Source of the DNA: Candidatus Formimonas warabiya
GTDB lineage: Bacteria > Bacillota > Dehalobacteriia > Dehalobacteriales > Dehalobacteriaceae
Direction of reading: 5' to 3'
DNA length: 64,000 nucleotides
NCBI RefSeq assembly: GCF_002777255.1
Contig: NZ_CP017634.1
Coordinates: forward strand, 310,001 to 374,000
The notes beneath the pieces were generated by a model. The model saw only the letters and a list, made by a program, of their open reading frames with translations. It was not told where the DNA came from and did no database searches. The position numbers and the translations under genes were made by a program. Position 1 is the first letter of the stretch. Each line of letters opens with the position of its first letter. This document shows, in pieces, positions 26,846 to 34,504 of the stretch.

Positions 26846-28194
26846 CTCTTCCCCCAGAGCTACAGGCAGCCCGTCTCCTTCTCGCGAAAGAACGTCCTTA
26901 TTTGGCTTCTGCTTCATGGGCTCTCCAGCCGGTTCCCAAACCCGGTTTGGGAACACTGGCAGTCGATATGTATTGGAGAATTTACTACGATCCTGACATT
27001 TTGGCCCGGTGGCCAGTGGAAGTTATCGAAGGGGTTCTTTATCATGAAATTTGTCATCTTCTCCGCAATCACGCTGAAAGAATGAAGGATTTTCATCCCC
27101 GTTTGAGCAATATCGCTGTGGATGCGGAAATTAATGACGACCTTGTCCGTGAAGGTGTTAAATTTCCCACTCCACCGCTGACTCCCGAATTGATCGGACA
27201 ACCCGAAAACCTCCTGGCAGAGGAATATTATGCTGCCTTGGAGAGACTGGAGCAGCAGCCTTCAGCCGGAGAAACACAGGATCAGGGTCATACCCTGTCT
27301 GCTTCACCAGATGAAAACAAAACTGGCAAATCATTTCAAGCCAAGGACGGTTTTCCGAATAGTCAAGATGGAGACAGCAAAAATTCTCAAAGCATTCAAG
27401 GTGGAGACGGAAACGGTTCTGATTCACTCCCTTCGCCCGGTTCCGGCCAGTGCGGCTCTTGTGCAACCGGTCAAATAGCCCCCTGGGAGGATGGACCACC
27501 AAGCAAAGAATCTTCAGCCGGTCTCAGTCAAACGGAAGGGGAGTTAATCCGACGGGATGTTGCGAAACAAATCAGAGAACATGCAAACGGTCAAGGGAGT
27601 TTACCAGGTCATTTGGTTCGATGGGCAGAAGAAAAACTTAATCCGAAAGTGGACTGGCGTAAAAAGCTTGCTGCTGTGATTCGATATGCCGTAGCCGATA
27701 CGAATGGGGCAACGGATTATTCCTATCGCCGTCCCTCACGCCGCCACAGTCAAGTGGGAAAGGGAGATGTTATTTTTCCATCCATGCGGTGTCCTCTGCC
27801 TTCAGTGGCTGTTGTTGCTGACACCAGTGCCAGTATATCAGAGAACATGCTTGCCCAGACCCTCGCCGAAATATCCGGAATATTTAAGTCCTTAGGACAT
27901 AGGGAAGGGATCCATGTCTTAGCTGTAGATCGGACTGTTCAGTTTTGCCGTTTGGTATTTCGCCCGGAACAAATCCAACTCACCGGCGGCGGCGGTACAG
28001 ATATGAGGGCTGGTTTGGATGCGGCGGCCAGATTACAGCCGTTGCCTCAATTAGTAATCGTTATTACGGACGGGCACACACCATGGCCCGAGCATCCGCC
28101 GAAGGGGATGAAAGTTATTGTGGTTTTGTCCGGAGACGGGCCAGTGCCGAATTGGGCCAATGTAATACACAGTAAATCCGGGGACGGTTCTTGA
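26842..28194 (+). CDS. DUF2201 metallopeptidase-like / VWA-like protein
   Basis: About 450 residues. The N-terminal domain carries HEICHLLRNH (HExxH) near residue 70, the zinc motif of the DUF2201 putative metallopeptidase. A low-complexity linker rich in Ser, Gly, Gln and Asp (about 130-215) follows. The C-terminal VWA-like domain has ADTSASIS as a MIDAS-like motif and VIVITDGHTPWP. I start at GTG 26842, preceded by GGAGG and coupled to the upstream stop; ATG 26821 lies before that ribosome site. The last residues (about SKSGDGS) and the stop codon are encoded by the palindromic repeat, so the natural C-terminus appears altered. Confidence 0.83.
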   Translation: MTLPPELQAARLLLAKERPYLASASWALQPVPKPGLGTLAVDMYWRIYYDPDILARWPVEVIEGVLYHEICHLLRNHAERMKDFHPRLSNIAVDAEINDDLVREGVKFPTPPLTPELIGQPENLLAEEYYAALERLEQQPSAGETQDQGHTLSASPDENKTGKSFQAKDGFPNSQDGDSKNSQSIQGGDGNGSDSLPSPGSGQCGSCATGQIAPWEDGPPSKESSAGLSQTEGELIRRDVAKQIREHANGQGSLPGHLVRWAEEKLNPKVDWRKKLAAVIRYAVADTNGATDYSYRRPSRRHSQVGKGDVIFPSMRCPLPSVAVVADTSASISENMLAQTLAEISGIFKSLGHREGIHVLAVDRTVQFCRLVFRPEQIQLTGGGGTDMRAGLDAAARLQPLPQLVIVITDGHTPWPEHPPKGMKVIVVLSGDGPVPNWANVIHSKSGDGS

Positions 28195-28237
28195 ATTGAA
28201 TTTCATTCAATTCAAGAACCGTCCCCGGATTTACTGT
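28169..28237. repeat. Long palindromic repeat, copy 2 (33-bp perfect arms)
   Basis: Perfect 33-base arms (28169-28201 and 28205-28237) around a 3-base spacer. Shares the 20-base core with the copy at 24945, with a G instead of A next to it. Its left arm supplies the last codons and the TGA (28192-28194) of the VWA gene. Confidence 0.87.
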
Positions 28238-28611
28238 TGATTTTTTTTGTAAAATATGGAATAATTGAGACAAATTGATTAGCTATTTTAATCTGATAGA
28301 TTTCTCGCAATAAATGAAGGTCCCCGTTCCATGTCCTACCTAAGAAACACGATTTTTCATCATATCCCCGGGGGAAAAGCAAAGAGTGGGGTATTGCGGG
28401 CACTTCTTTTTTTCTGCACGGAAGCGCTTTCTCATGAACAATGGATAAATTACTTTGAACCTATCGCGCAGGACGTAGCTGCGAATACTGCTGTCGAGAT
28501 CCAGAAAGTACAAATCGATAATGTAGGGATATTATTTCCGGATTTCTGTTGTAACATTGTGATTTGTCTGAATAGTGGGCTGAAAACTATTTTGTGAGGT
28601 GATTTGTCACC
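28238..28611 (+). other. 374-base gap before the AcoR-like activator
   Basis: A weak promoter-like pair (TTGAGA, 16 bases, TTTAAT near 28266-28293) lies at the left. An 88-codon ORF at 28331-28597 begins with ATG and AAGG ten bases upstream, but its product has no recognisable motif, so I do not call it a gene. The GTGAGGTGATTTGTCACC just before 28612 contains GGTGA...TCACC, which could fold over the ribosome site of the activator gene. Confidence 0.35.
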
Positions 28612-30651
28612 ATGCAACCGTTAACCCAAGTAATAAGCCCCGCGATTATTAGCAGAGAAAGAGCTACGCAAAACAATACTAAACAGGCGATGGGGTTGTT
28701 TGATCAAATCAACCAGATTAAACTTGATATTATTGATAAAGGCTCCATTACCTGTCTTTCCGAATGCATTCGTCCCGAGGTTGCCGAATCGTGGGTGCGT
28801 TCAAGAAATTATGGGGTTAATCAATACCAGCTCCAATATCCCATGCTGGGGAAAAGCGAATTTAACAAATTCGTTATGAAGAAACAAAATCTAATTAAAG
28901 CAGCAGAGCCATATTTGAGTCAACTGGACAGCATTTTAACCTGCACCAGCTGTTATGCCATGCTCACCGATGAGCAGGGTGTAGTTTTACATTTGATTTT
29001 TCGAAATGACGCGATTAGCGAATATTACCATATTGGAACCGGCTGCGTGGTCAATGAAGAAACAATTGGCACTTGTTCCCATGCTTTAAGCATCCTGTAT
29101 AAAGTACCATACCAGATGTGGGGCCCAGAACATTATTGTCAGTCGTTGTACCGGACTACCGGTTCATCTGCTCCGGTTTTTGATTCCTTAGGCAATCTGG
29201 CAGGTACGCTGACGATTGTCAGCGATGAGGACTACCGTCAGAATGTACATACCCTGGGCTTGGTTTTATCTATGGCCTGGGTGATTCAGGATCAATTTCA
29301 GTTGACCTCGCATAACGAACTTCTCAACTCAATCTTGGAATTTGAGGACCATGGTTTGATTACGGTTAATAATAGCAGTGTAATCACCGAAGCCAATGTT
29401 AAAGCCCAAAAACTATTTGATTTACCCAAATTAAAGGGGAAGCCAATGGAAGCTGTTCTGGGGGATCAACCCCTGATCAGGAACGTTTTGCACTCAGGCA
29501 GGCCTATTGATGATGCCGAAATGCAAATTATCAAAGATAGCGTGCCCAAAGTCTATCAATGTTCCATCTATCCGATTAAGGACAGCCTGGAAAATATTTA
29601 TGGCTGCATCCTCAGGTTTAAAATATCTAACCGGGCTCAAAGACTGATCCAGCCTGCAAAAGGAAAGGATGCCCAATATACCTTTAAAGAGATTATCGCT
29701 AGCTGCGATGTGATGAAAAAAAGTTTAGTGCAGGCGAAGCACATGGCTAATTCAGATGTCAACATTCTGATCCAGGGTGAAAGCGGTACCGGTAAAGATA
29801 TTTTCGCTCAGGCCATTCATAATAGCAGCCGTTCCGCGGGGCCCTTTGTCGCCGTGAATTGTGCAGCTATTCCCAGAAGTTTGATCGAAAGCGAGCTTTT
29901 TGGTTATGAGGGCGGTGCTTTTACCGGCGCGGAGAGAGGCGGTAAGCGGGGAAAGATAGAATTGGCCAATGGCGGTACCCTGTTTTTGGATGAAATTGGC
30001 GATATGCCTTTGGAAGTTCAGCCGGTTCTTTTGCGTGTTCTCGAAGAGAAGAAAGTAATGCGGCTGGGCAGCAACCAGTATATCCCGGTAGATTTCAGAT
30101 TAATTACTGCAACCAATCAAAATCTTTTGGATTTGGTGAACAAATCATTATTCCGTCAGGATCTATACTATCGTTTGTCTGTTTTTAGAATCAACATTCC
30201 GCCCTTGAGAGAACGAAACGAAGATATTATTCAATTAGCCCAGCACTTTATCCATTCAGCCGCCCAACGGTTAAAAATAAAGGAACCCGTTTTAAGCGAT
30301 CCGGTAAAACTGCTCATCTTGCAGTATCTCTGGCCGGGAAATGTCAGACAATTGGAAAATGCCATGTTGTATGCCGTTCATCTGTGTAAAGGGGGAGTTA
30401 TTTGGCCGGAAGACTTGCCGGATGATATTCACTTACACTCTGCCGATATATTCCAGAAAAAAAGCTACGAAACAAAACCAATCATGCCAAATTCGAAGAT
30501 GAATCTTCAAATAAAAGAGATAGAGATTATTTCAATCAAACAGGCATTACAAAATACCGGCAACAATATTCGGGAAACCGCTGAAATATTGGGATTGAGC
30601 AAGTCCACGCTGTACAGGAAAATCAGGGAATATAAGCTGATGGATGTTTAA
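28612..30651 (+). CDS. AcoR-like sigma-54-dependent transcriptional activator
   Basis: 679-residue enhancer-binding protein. The N-terminal region with RPEVAESWVRSR and a GAF-like domain (about 90-230) matches the AcoR group; a PAS-like domain follows (about 240-345). The AAA+ domain has Walker A GESGTGKD near residue 389, the sigma-54 contact loop GAFTGA near 434 and Walker B GGTLFLDEIGD. A Fis-type helix-turn-helix ends the protein (NIRETAEILGLSKSTLYRKI). All parts for activation are intact. It sits among four sigma-54 promoters that share the element TCAAAATGAAA, its likely target. The signal sensed is unknown. It converges with the minus-strand NuoG-like gene, 18 bases away. Confidence 0.9.
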   Translation: MQPLTQVISPAIISRERATQNNTKQAMGLFDQINQIKLDIIDKGSITCLSECIRPEVAESWVRSRNYGVNQYQLQYPMLGKSEFNKFVMKKQNLIKAAEPYLSQLDSILTCTSCYAMLTDEQGVVLHLIFRNDAISEYYHIGTGCVVNEETIGTCSHALSILYKVPYQMWGPEHYCQSLYRTTGSSAPVFDSLGNLAGTLTIVSDEDYRQNVHTLGLVLSMAWVIQDQFQLTSHNELLNSILEFEDHGLITVNNSSVITEANVKAQKLFDLPKLKGKPMEAVLGDQPLIRNVLHSGRPIDDAEMQIIKDSVPKVYQCSIYPIKDSLENIYGCILRFKISNRAQRLIQPAKGKDAQYTFKEIIASCDVMKKSLVQAKHMANSDVNILIQGESGTGKDIFAQAIHNSSRSAGPFVAVNCAAIPRSLIESELFGYEGGAFTGAERGGKRGKIELANGGTLFLDEIGDMPLEVQPVLLRVLEEKKVMRLGSNQYIPVDFRLITATNQNLLDLVNKSLFRQDLYYRLSVFRINIPPLRERNEDIIQLAQHFIHSAAQRLKIKEPVLSDPVKLLILQYLWPGNVRQLENAMLYAVHLCKGGVIWPEDLPDDIHLHSADIFQKKSYETKPIMPNSKMNLQIKEIEIISIKQALQNTGNNIRETAEILGLSKSTLYRKIREYKLMDV

Positions 30652-30669
30652 TCAGATTATCCGCGTCAC

Positions 30670-31296
30670 TTATTTGTATAATTTGGCGGTAAAAACGTCT
30701 CGCGCATCTCGGTCAAGATAACCTGTCGGGCAAACAGACCGGCAGGCTTTGCATACGCCGCAAGTGTTGTTCATGTTTTCGCTTTTTTCTTGAACAAAAC
30801 CGATGCGCAGGGTTTTTCCCCTGCCCAGAAAGGTCAATCGTTTTCTGCCGATTTTTGTGCAAATCCTGACACAAAGACCGCAAAGGATACAACCGGCCAT
30901 TAAGGTACATCGCTGATCCGGTATGGCATTCCATGTATTTTCGTATCCCTCCCGGATCAGGGCTAATAACCTATGCTCAATTTCCCCAGTGGGGAAGGGA
31001 CCTCGTTTTAAGAGAAGGCGGGCTGAGACAGCCCGCAGTTTTTTTATTTGATCGGAATTTGTGCGGATTTGCAGTCCGGTTTCAGCCTGCAGGAGGCAAG
31101 CCTGCTTAGTTTGCCAGGCAGTGCCGGTCGATGCTTCAATGATGCAAAGTCCGCAGCTGCCGGTACTCTCCAAAGCCGGGTGAAAGCATAAAGAGGGGAT
31201 GGATACGCCCTGGTTGCGCAGGGCTTTAAGCAAGCAATCCTGACTGGGAACGGTGATCCTTTTCCCATCAACGGTAATTTCTACGAATGATCCCAT
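30670..31296 (-). CDS. NuoG/HoxU-like 2Fe-2S and 4Fe-4S electron-transfer protein
   Basis: 208 residues corresponding to the N-terminal part of complex I subunit G or to HoxU. A [2Fe-2S] ferredoxin domain (SLCFHPALESTGSCGLCIIE, later QAC) is followed by a complex-I-type middle region and a two-cluster ferredoxin (CILCGLCVRIC, CGVCKACRSVCP). It lacks the catalytic-like C-terminal domain of NuoG. It overlaps the NuoF-like gene by 16 bases, with GGAGGAG upstream. It probably passes electrons between NAD(H) on the NuoF-like partner and the molybdoenzyme upstream in the same cluster. Confidence 0.85.
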   Translation of the reverse strand: MGSFVEITVDGKRITVPSQDCLLKALRNQGVSIPSLCFHPALESTGSCGLCIIEASTGTAWQTKQACLLQAETGLQIRTNSDQIKKLRAVSARLLLKRGPFPTGEIEHRLLALIREGYENTWNAIPDQRCTLMAGCILCGLCVRICTKIGRKRLTFLGRGKTLRIGFVQEKSENMNNTCGVCKACRSVCPTGYLDRDARDVFTAKLYK

Positions 31297-33203
31297 ATGT
31301 ACTCCTCCGAAGTGATTCTGATAAAGTTAAAGGGACAGGTTTCATAACAAGCCCAGCATTTAACGCATAATTTCCGGTCTACGATCAGGCGTTCTTTGCC
31401 GGCCCGTTGGGTAACTGCGCCGCTGGGACAAACAATATAACAAGCCTGACACATTCTGCAGGGCAGAATAATCTCGAAATCGATTAAAGGCTTACAATTT
31501 ACGGCGGGGCACCTGCCCTTGATATGGGCTTCATATTCGCTGCGAAAATCTTTTAATGAGGTGAGAATTGGTTTGGCCGCGGTCTGTCCCAGGCCGCATA
31601 GAGAGACTTCTGCAATAGCTCTGCCCAGGTCTTCGATTTCGCTCAGAACATCTTTCTGAGCCTGACCGACGGTGAGGGACAGTAATTTTTCCTCCAGTTC
31701 CCCAAGCCCTTCTCGGCAGATGGTGCATTTACCGCAGGATTCTCCGGCCATAAAGTTGACAAGATGTCTTGCCAGGTCTACCATGCACCTGTTTTTTCCC
31801 AGAATTACCAATCCGCCGGAACCCATCATGGCACCAGTTTCCGCAACAGTTTCGTAGTCAAGGGCAAAATTTCGATAGGAGATAATGCCGCCGGAAGGTC
31901 CGCCAATCTGTAGGGCTTTCACAGACTTTTCCGGGATACCGCCGATTTTTTCTACAATTGTCTGCGTACTGATACCTAAAGGGACCTCAATAAATCCCAT
32001 GCGCCGGACATCACCGGCGAGACAAAATATCTTTGTTCCCGGACTTTTTTCCGTGCCAAATTCCCTGAAGCCTGCCGCACCATTTAACACAATCCAGGGG
32101 ATATTGGCCAGGGTTTCCACATTATTAATGACGGTTGGATGATGATACAATCCGTGCAGGGAAGGGTAAGGGGGACGGGGATACGGTTCTCCCCGTTTGT
32201 TTTGCATGACCTGCAGCATGGAGGTTTCCTCGCCGCAGACAAAGGACCCTGCACTTTCCACCACCTGGATCTTGAGACTGAAGCCGGATCCCATCATGTT
32301 TTCCCCAAAAATTCCTGCTTCCACGGCATCGGAAATTGCCTTCTTTACTATTTTTACTGCCAGGGGATATTCATGGCGCATAAAAATATAAGCCTGAGAG
32401 GCACGGATGGCATAACAGGCCAAGATCAAACCTTCCAGAATGCTGTGCGGGTCACTTTCCAGAAGAGCCCGATCCATATAGGCACCCGGGTCCCCCTCAT
32501 CCCCATTGGCAATCATGATACGTACCGGATCAGAGCTCCTGGAAGCAATCAGGAGCTTTTGTCCGGTGCAAAAACCGGCTCCGCCACGTCCCCGCAAGCC
32601 GGCATTGATGATCAAATTGATAAGATCCTCAGGCTGCAGGTTAAAGAGTGCTCTTTCCAATGCCAAATAGCCATCCATGGCAGCATATTCTGCAAGATTC
32701 TCCGGGTCGATCAACCCGCAGCGGGCACTTACCCGCCTGACCTGAGGCCGAAAAAATTCCCCAAAACCGGAATTGTTAAGCTTGATAAATTCTAAATCCT
32801 GTACCCCTTTCAGTGTTCCCCTTTCCCGTTCCCGCGCCACAGCCCATAAATACTCATTCGGGGGTTTGCCCTGGGCGGCTCTGATCAGATGCCAGATTAC
32901 CTTTTTATCCAGCTTCCCATAGAAATAGTGAGTCCCGTCCTTTGTCCGCACGTCAGCCAGAGGTTCGGCATAGCAGGACCCCAGACAGCCAACGCTAGCA
33001 ATATTGGCAATGCCATCCCAATCCTGACGTGACGTTAGTATGCGCTGTATCGTAGTAGCACCGGCAATCTGACCGCATGTCGCCATGCCAATGCTGATTC
33101 TAGAGACATCCGGGCACAGGGTGCGCCTGCCTTTTTCCGCCAGTTCCAAACGCATCTGGCGTGCTTTTGAGGGACCTGTGTTCACTTCATTTTTCAGGTT
33201 CAT
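31281..33203 (-). CDS. NuoF-like NAD(P)H-binding flavoprotein with fused thioredoxin-like and ferredoxin domains
   Basis: 640-residue diaphorase subunit. Order: thioredoxin-like [2Fe-2S] domain (CGQIAGA, then GCLGSCYAEP; about 43-120), NuoF core with the FMN/NADH loop GLRGRGGAGFCTG and ANGDEGDPGAYMDR, the [4Fe-4S] motif SCGKCTICREG, and a C-terminal two-cluster ferredoxin (CRMCQACYIVCP, CVKCWACYETCP). This is the HydB/HylB-type layout found in NAD-linked hydrogenases and formate dehydrogenases, some electron-bifurcating. It overlaps the NuoE-like gene by 17 bases. The second, shorter NuoF-like protein at 53211 belongs to the hydrogenase. Confidence 0.9.
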   Translation of the reverse strand: MNLKNEVNTGPSKARQMRLELAEKGRRTLCPDVSRISIGMATCGQIAGATTIQRILTSRQDWDGIANIASVGCLGSCYAEPLADVRTKDGTHYFYGKLDKKVIWHLIRAAQGKPPNEYLWAVARERERGTLKGVQDLEFIKLNNSGFGEFFRPQVRRVSARCGLIDPENLAEYAAMDGYLALERALFNLQPEDLINLIINAGLRGRGGAGFCTGQKLLIASRSSDPVRIMIANGDEGDPGAYMDRALLESDPHSILEGLILACYAIRASQAYIFMRHEYPLAVKIVKKAISDAVEAGIFGENMMGSGFSLKIQVVESAGSFVCGEETSMLQVMQNKRGEPYPRPPYPSLHGLYHHPTVINNVETLANIPWIVLNGAAGFREFGTEKSPGTKIFCLAGDVRRMGFIEVPLGISTQTIVEKIGGIPEKSVKALQIGGPSGGIISYRNFALDYETVAETGAMMGSGGLVILGKNRCMVDLARHLVNFMAGESCGKCTICREGLGELEEKLLSLTVGQAQKDVLSEIEDLGRAIAEVSLCGLGQTAAKPILTSLKDFRSEYEAHIKGRCPAVNCKPLIDFEIILPCRMCQACYIVCPSGAVTQRAGKERLIVDRKLCVKCWACYETCPFNFIRITSEEYIWDHS

Positions 33204-33657
33204 CTTGGTCCCTCAGTTCCTGAAGTATTAAGGGTACCTGATAGGACTTTAATTTTCCTTTTATTTCATGATCAACAACGAGGAGCGGAGCACGGCTGCA
33301 GGCACCGATGCAATATACTTGTTCCACGGTAGCAAAACCGTCGGCCGAGGTATCGCTTTCATCCAATTTGAGTTCTCCAATCAAACGGTCATGGATTAAC
33401 GGGGCCCCCCGGGCATAACAGGCCGTACCGTAACAGACCGAGATCCGGTGCTTTCCCGTTGGCTGTGTCCGGAAAGACTTAAAAAAGCTGACCAAACCGC
33501 ATAATTGGGATTCGGATATGCCTGACCGGTGGGCTAGCTCTTGCAGGAATGACTGGGGTATATAGCCTAGTTTTTCTTGTACCAGATTTAGAATATTGAT
33601 GATCTGGCTGTCGCTCTGGTCAAGCTGGTTCCATAAGTCCTCTAAATCCAGAGGCAT
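33187..33657 (-). CDS. NuoE-like thioredoxin-fold [2Fe-2S] protein
   Basis: 156 residues. The four-cysteine motif of the NuoE family is present as CYGTACYARGA followed by CIGACSRAP. The N-terminal helical part (IINILNLVQEKLGYIPQSFLQELA) is also typical. It pairs with the NuoF-like protein in NAD(H) oxidation or reduction. The start lies six bases after the stop of the small zinc-ribbon gene, with AAGGAG upstream. Confidence 0.9.
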   Translation of the reverse strand: MPLDLEDLWNQLDQSDSQIINILNLVQEKLGYIPQSFLQELAHRSGISESQLCGLVSFFKSFRTQPTGKHRISVCYGTACYARGAPLIHDRLIGELKLDESDTSADGFATVEQVYCIGACSRAPLLVVDHEIKGKLKSYQVPLILQELRDQDEPEK

Positions 33658-33663
33658 ACATGG

Positions 33664-33831
33664 TCACTCCTTTGGTTGATCCGAAACAGGATTTTTATCT
33701 GCTTTAACGGCGATTTCTGTGCCGCAATGAGGGCATTTCTTTTGTACAATGGCACCTCCCATGAGGGTAAATTCTTTTCCACAGCTGGGGCACTTTTCTT
33801 TTTTCGCCACGGATGATGGTCTAAAGCACAT
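33664..33831 (-). CDS. 55-residue zinc-ribbon protein
   Basis: A short ORF, easy to miss. ATG 33831 is preceded by AAAGGAGG eight bases upstream. The product has two knuckles, CPSCGKEF and CPHCGTEI, separated by 14 residues, which should bind one zinc. Its stop lies directly before the ribosome site of the NuoE-like gene, so it heads that operon. It could be an assembly or regulatory factor for the NuoEFG-like module (inference); no known gene name applies. Confidence 0.8.
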   Translation of the reverse strand: MCFRPSSVAKKEKCPSCGKEFTLMGGAIVQKKCPHCGTEIAVKADKNPVSDQPKE

Positions 33832-33853
33832 TGTTTTTGCCTCCTTTATTGGT

Positions 33854-33908
33854 TAGGGGACACACCTCGATATCAGGCATTCCTCTCCTGCTGAGGAATG
33901 TCCCCAAT
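33854..33908. repeat. GGGGACA-type inverted repeat, copy R1
   Basis: TTAGGGGACACACCTC at the left and GAGGAATGTCCCC at the right form imperfect terminal inverted repeats around a short centre. Same ends as R2 at 33914. Confidence 0.75.
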
Positions 33909-33913
33909 TATGT

Positions 33914-34044
33914 TAGGGGACACACCTCATCCAAGAGGCAAGATGCAAGAAGCCAGAAGCAAGAATGGGAAGCTAGAGGACGAAGGGTAAACATCTTGTT
34001 TCTTGCCTCTTACCTCTTGCTTCTTGTACCGAGGAATGTCCCCA
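33914..34044. repeat. GGGGACA-type inverted repeat, copy R2 (long form)
   Basis: Same terminal sequences as R1 but with about 100 bases inside, including degenerate purine/pyrimidine arms (CAAGATGCAAGAAGC and, inverted, CTCTTGCTTCTTG). The left part matches the solitary copy at 36881. It looks like a small non-autonomous element with no coding capacity. Confidence 0.75.
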
Positions 34045-34109
34045 TATTCGATTTTGATTATAGCGTTGGCCCCCCCGGAACCGAGAGGGCCAAGAGGCTA
34101 TTCTTGATC

Positions 34110-34448
34110 CTAGGGAATATACATCATTACTTTCTTGCCCTTGGCGGCCATTTTTTCTGCCAGTTCTTCCGCCGGGCCATAATCCATGCATGCCCCTAGA
34201 CAGTGATGGACGCAGGCCGGTTTTTCGCCCTTGGCAACCAGGTCCCCGCACATATCGCACAGCGAAGTGGGGACCGGGATAAAGTTCCATTCGAACTTAT
34301 CGGGTGCCTCCAATAAGAAGGGACCAATCTCACTAACCTTGATGCCGTATTTGCCCACGGGCAGTCTGAGCCTGTTTTTGCAGGCAACCTCGCAGCTGTG
34401 ACACCCTGTGCAATATTCATAGTCAATCATCAAACCGTTTTTCGACAT
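34110..34448 (-). CDS. Small Fe-S subunit of molybdoenzyme 2
   Basis: 112-residue ferredoxin-like protein. The first motif CTGCHSCEVACKN is a full [4Fe-4S] set. A second group, CDMCGDLVAKGEKPACVHHCLGAC, completes another one or two clusters, giving a shortened version of the four-cluster subunits such as NrfC. It lies 56 bases downstream of the molybdoenzyme gene and has GGGGTG upstream. Likely passes electrons from the molybdoenzyme towards the NuoEFG-like module. Confidence 0.82.
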   Translation of the reverse strand: MSKNGLMIDYEYCTGCHSCEVACKNRLRLPVGKYGIKVSEIGPFLLEAPDKFEWNFIPVPTSLCDMCGDLVAKGEKPACVHHCLGACMDYGPAEELAEKMAAKGKKVMMYIP

Positions 34449-34504
34449 TTATTTCACCCCATTCAATTATTTTTCTTTTTGCATCAATAAAAATTTGTTA
34501 TTTA

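Noticed and set aside
24945..28237. CRISPR array from the repeated GGGACGGTTCTTGAATTGAA core
   Set aside because: Only two copies about 3.2 kb apart, each a palindrome with a 3-base centre; no spacer series and no cas genes.
28331..28597. 88-codon ORF before the AcoR-like activator
   Set aside because: Weak ribosome site and no motif; mentioned only as gap content.
32139..32795. 218-codon plus-strand ORF inside the NuoF-like gene
   Set aside because: Antisense shadow of a gene with complete FMN, NADH and Fe-S motifs.
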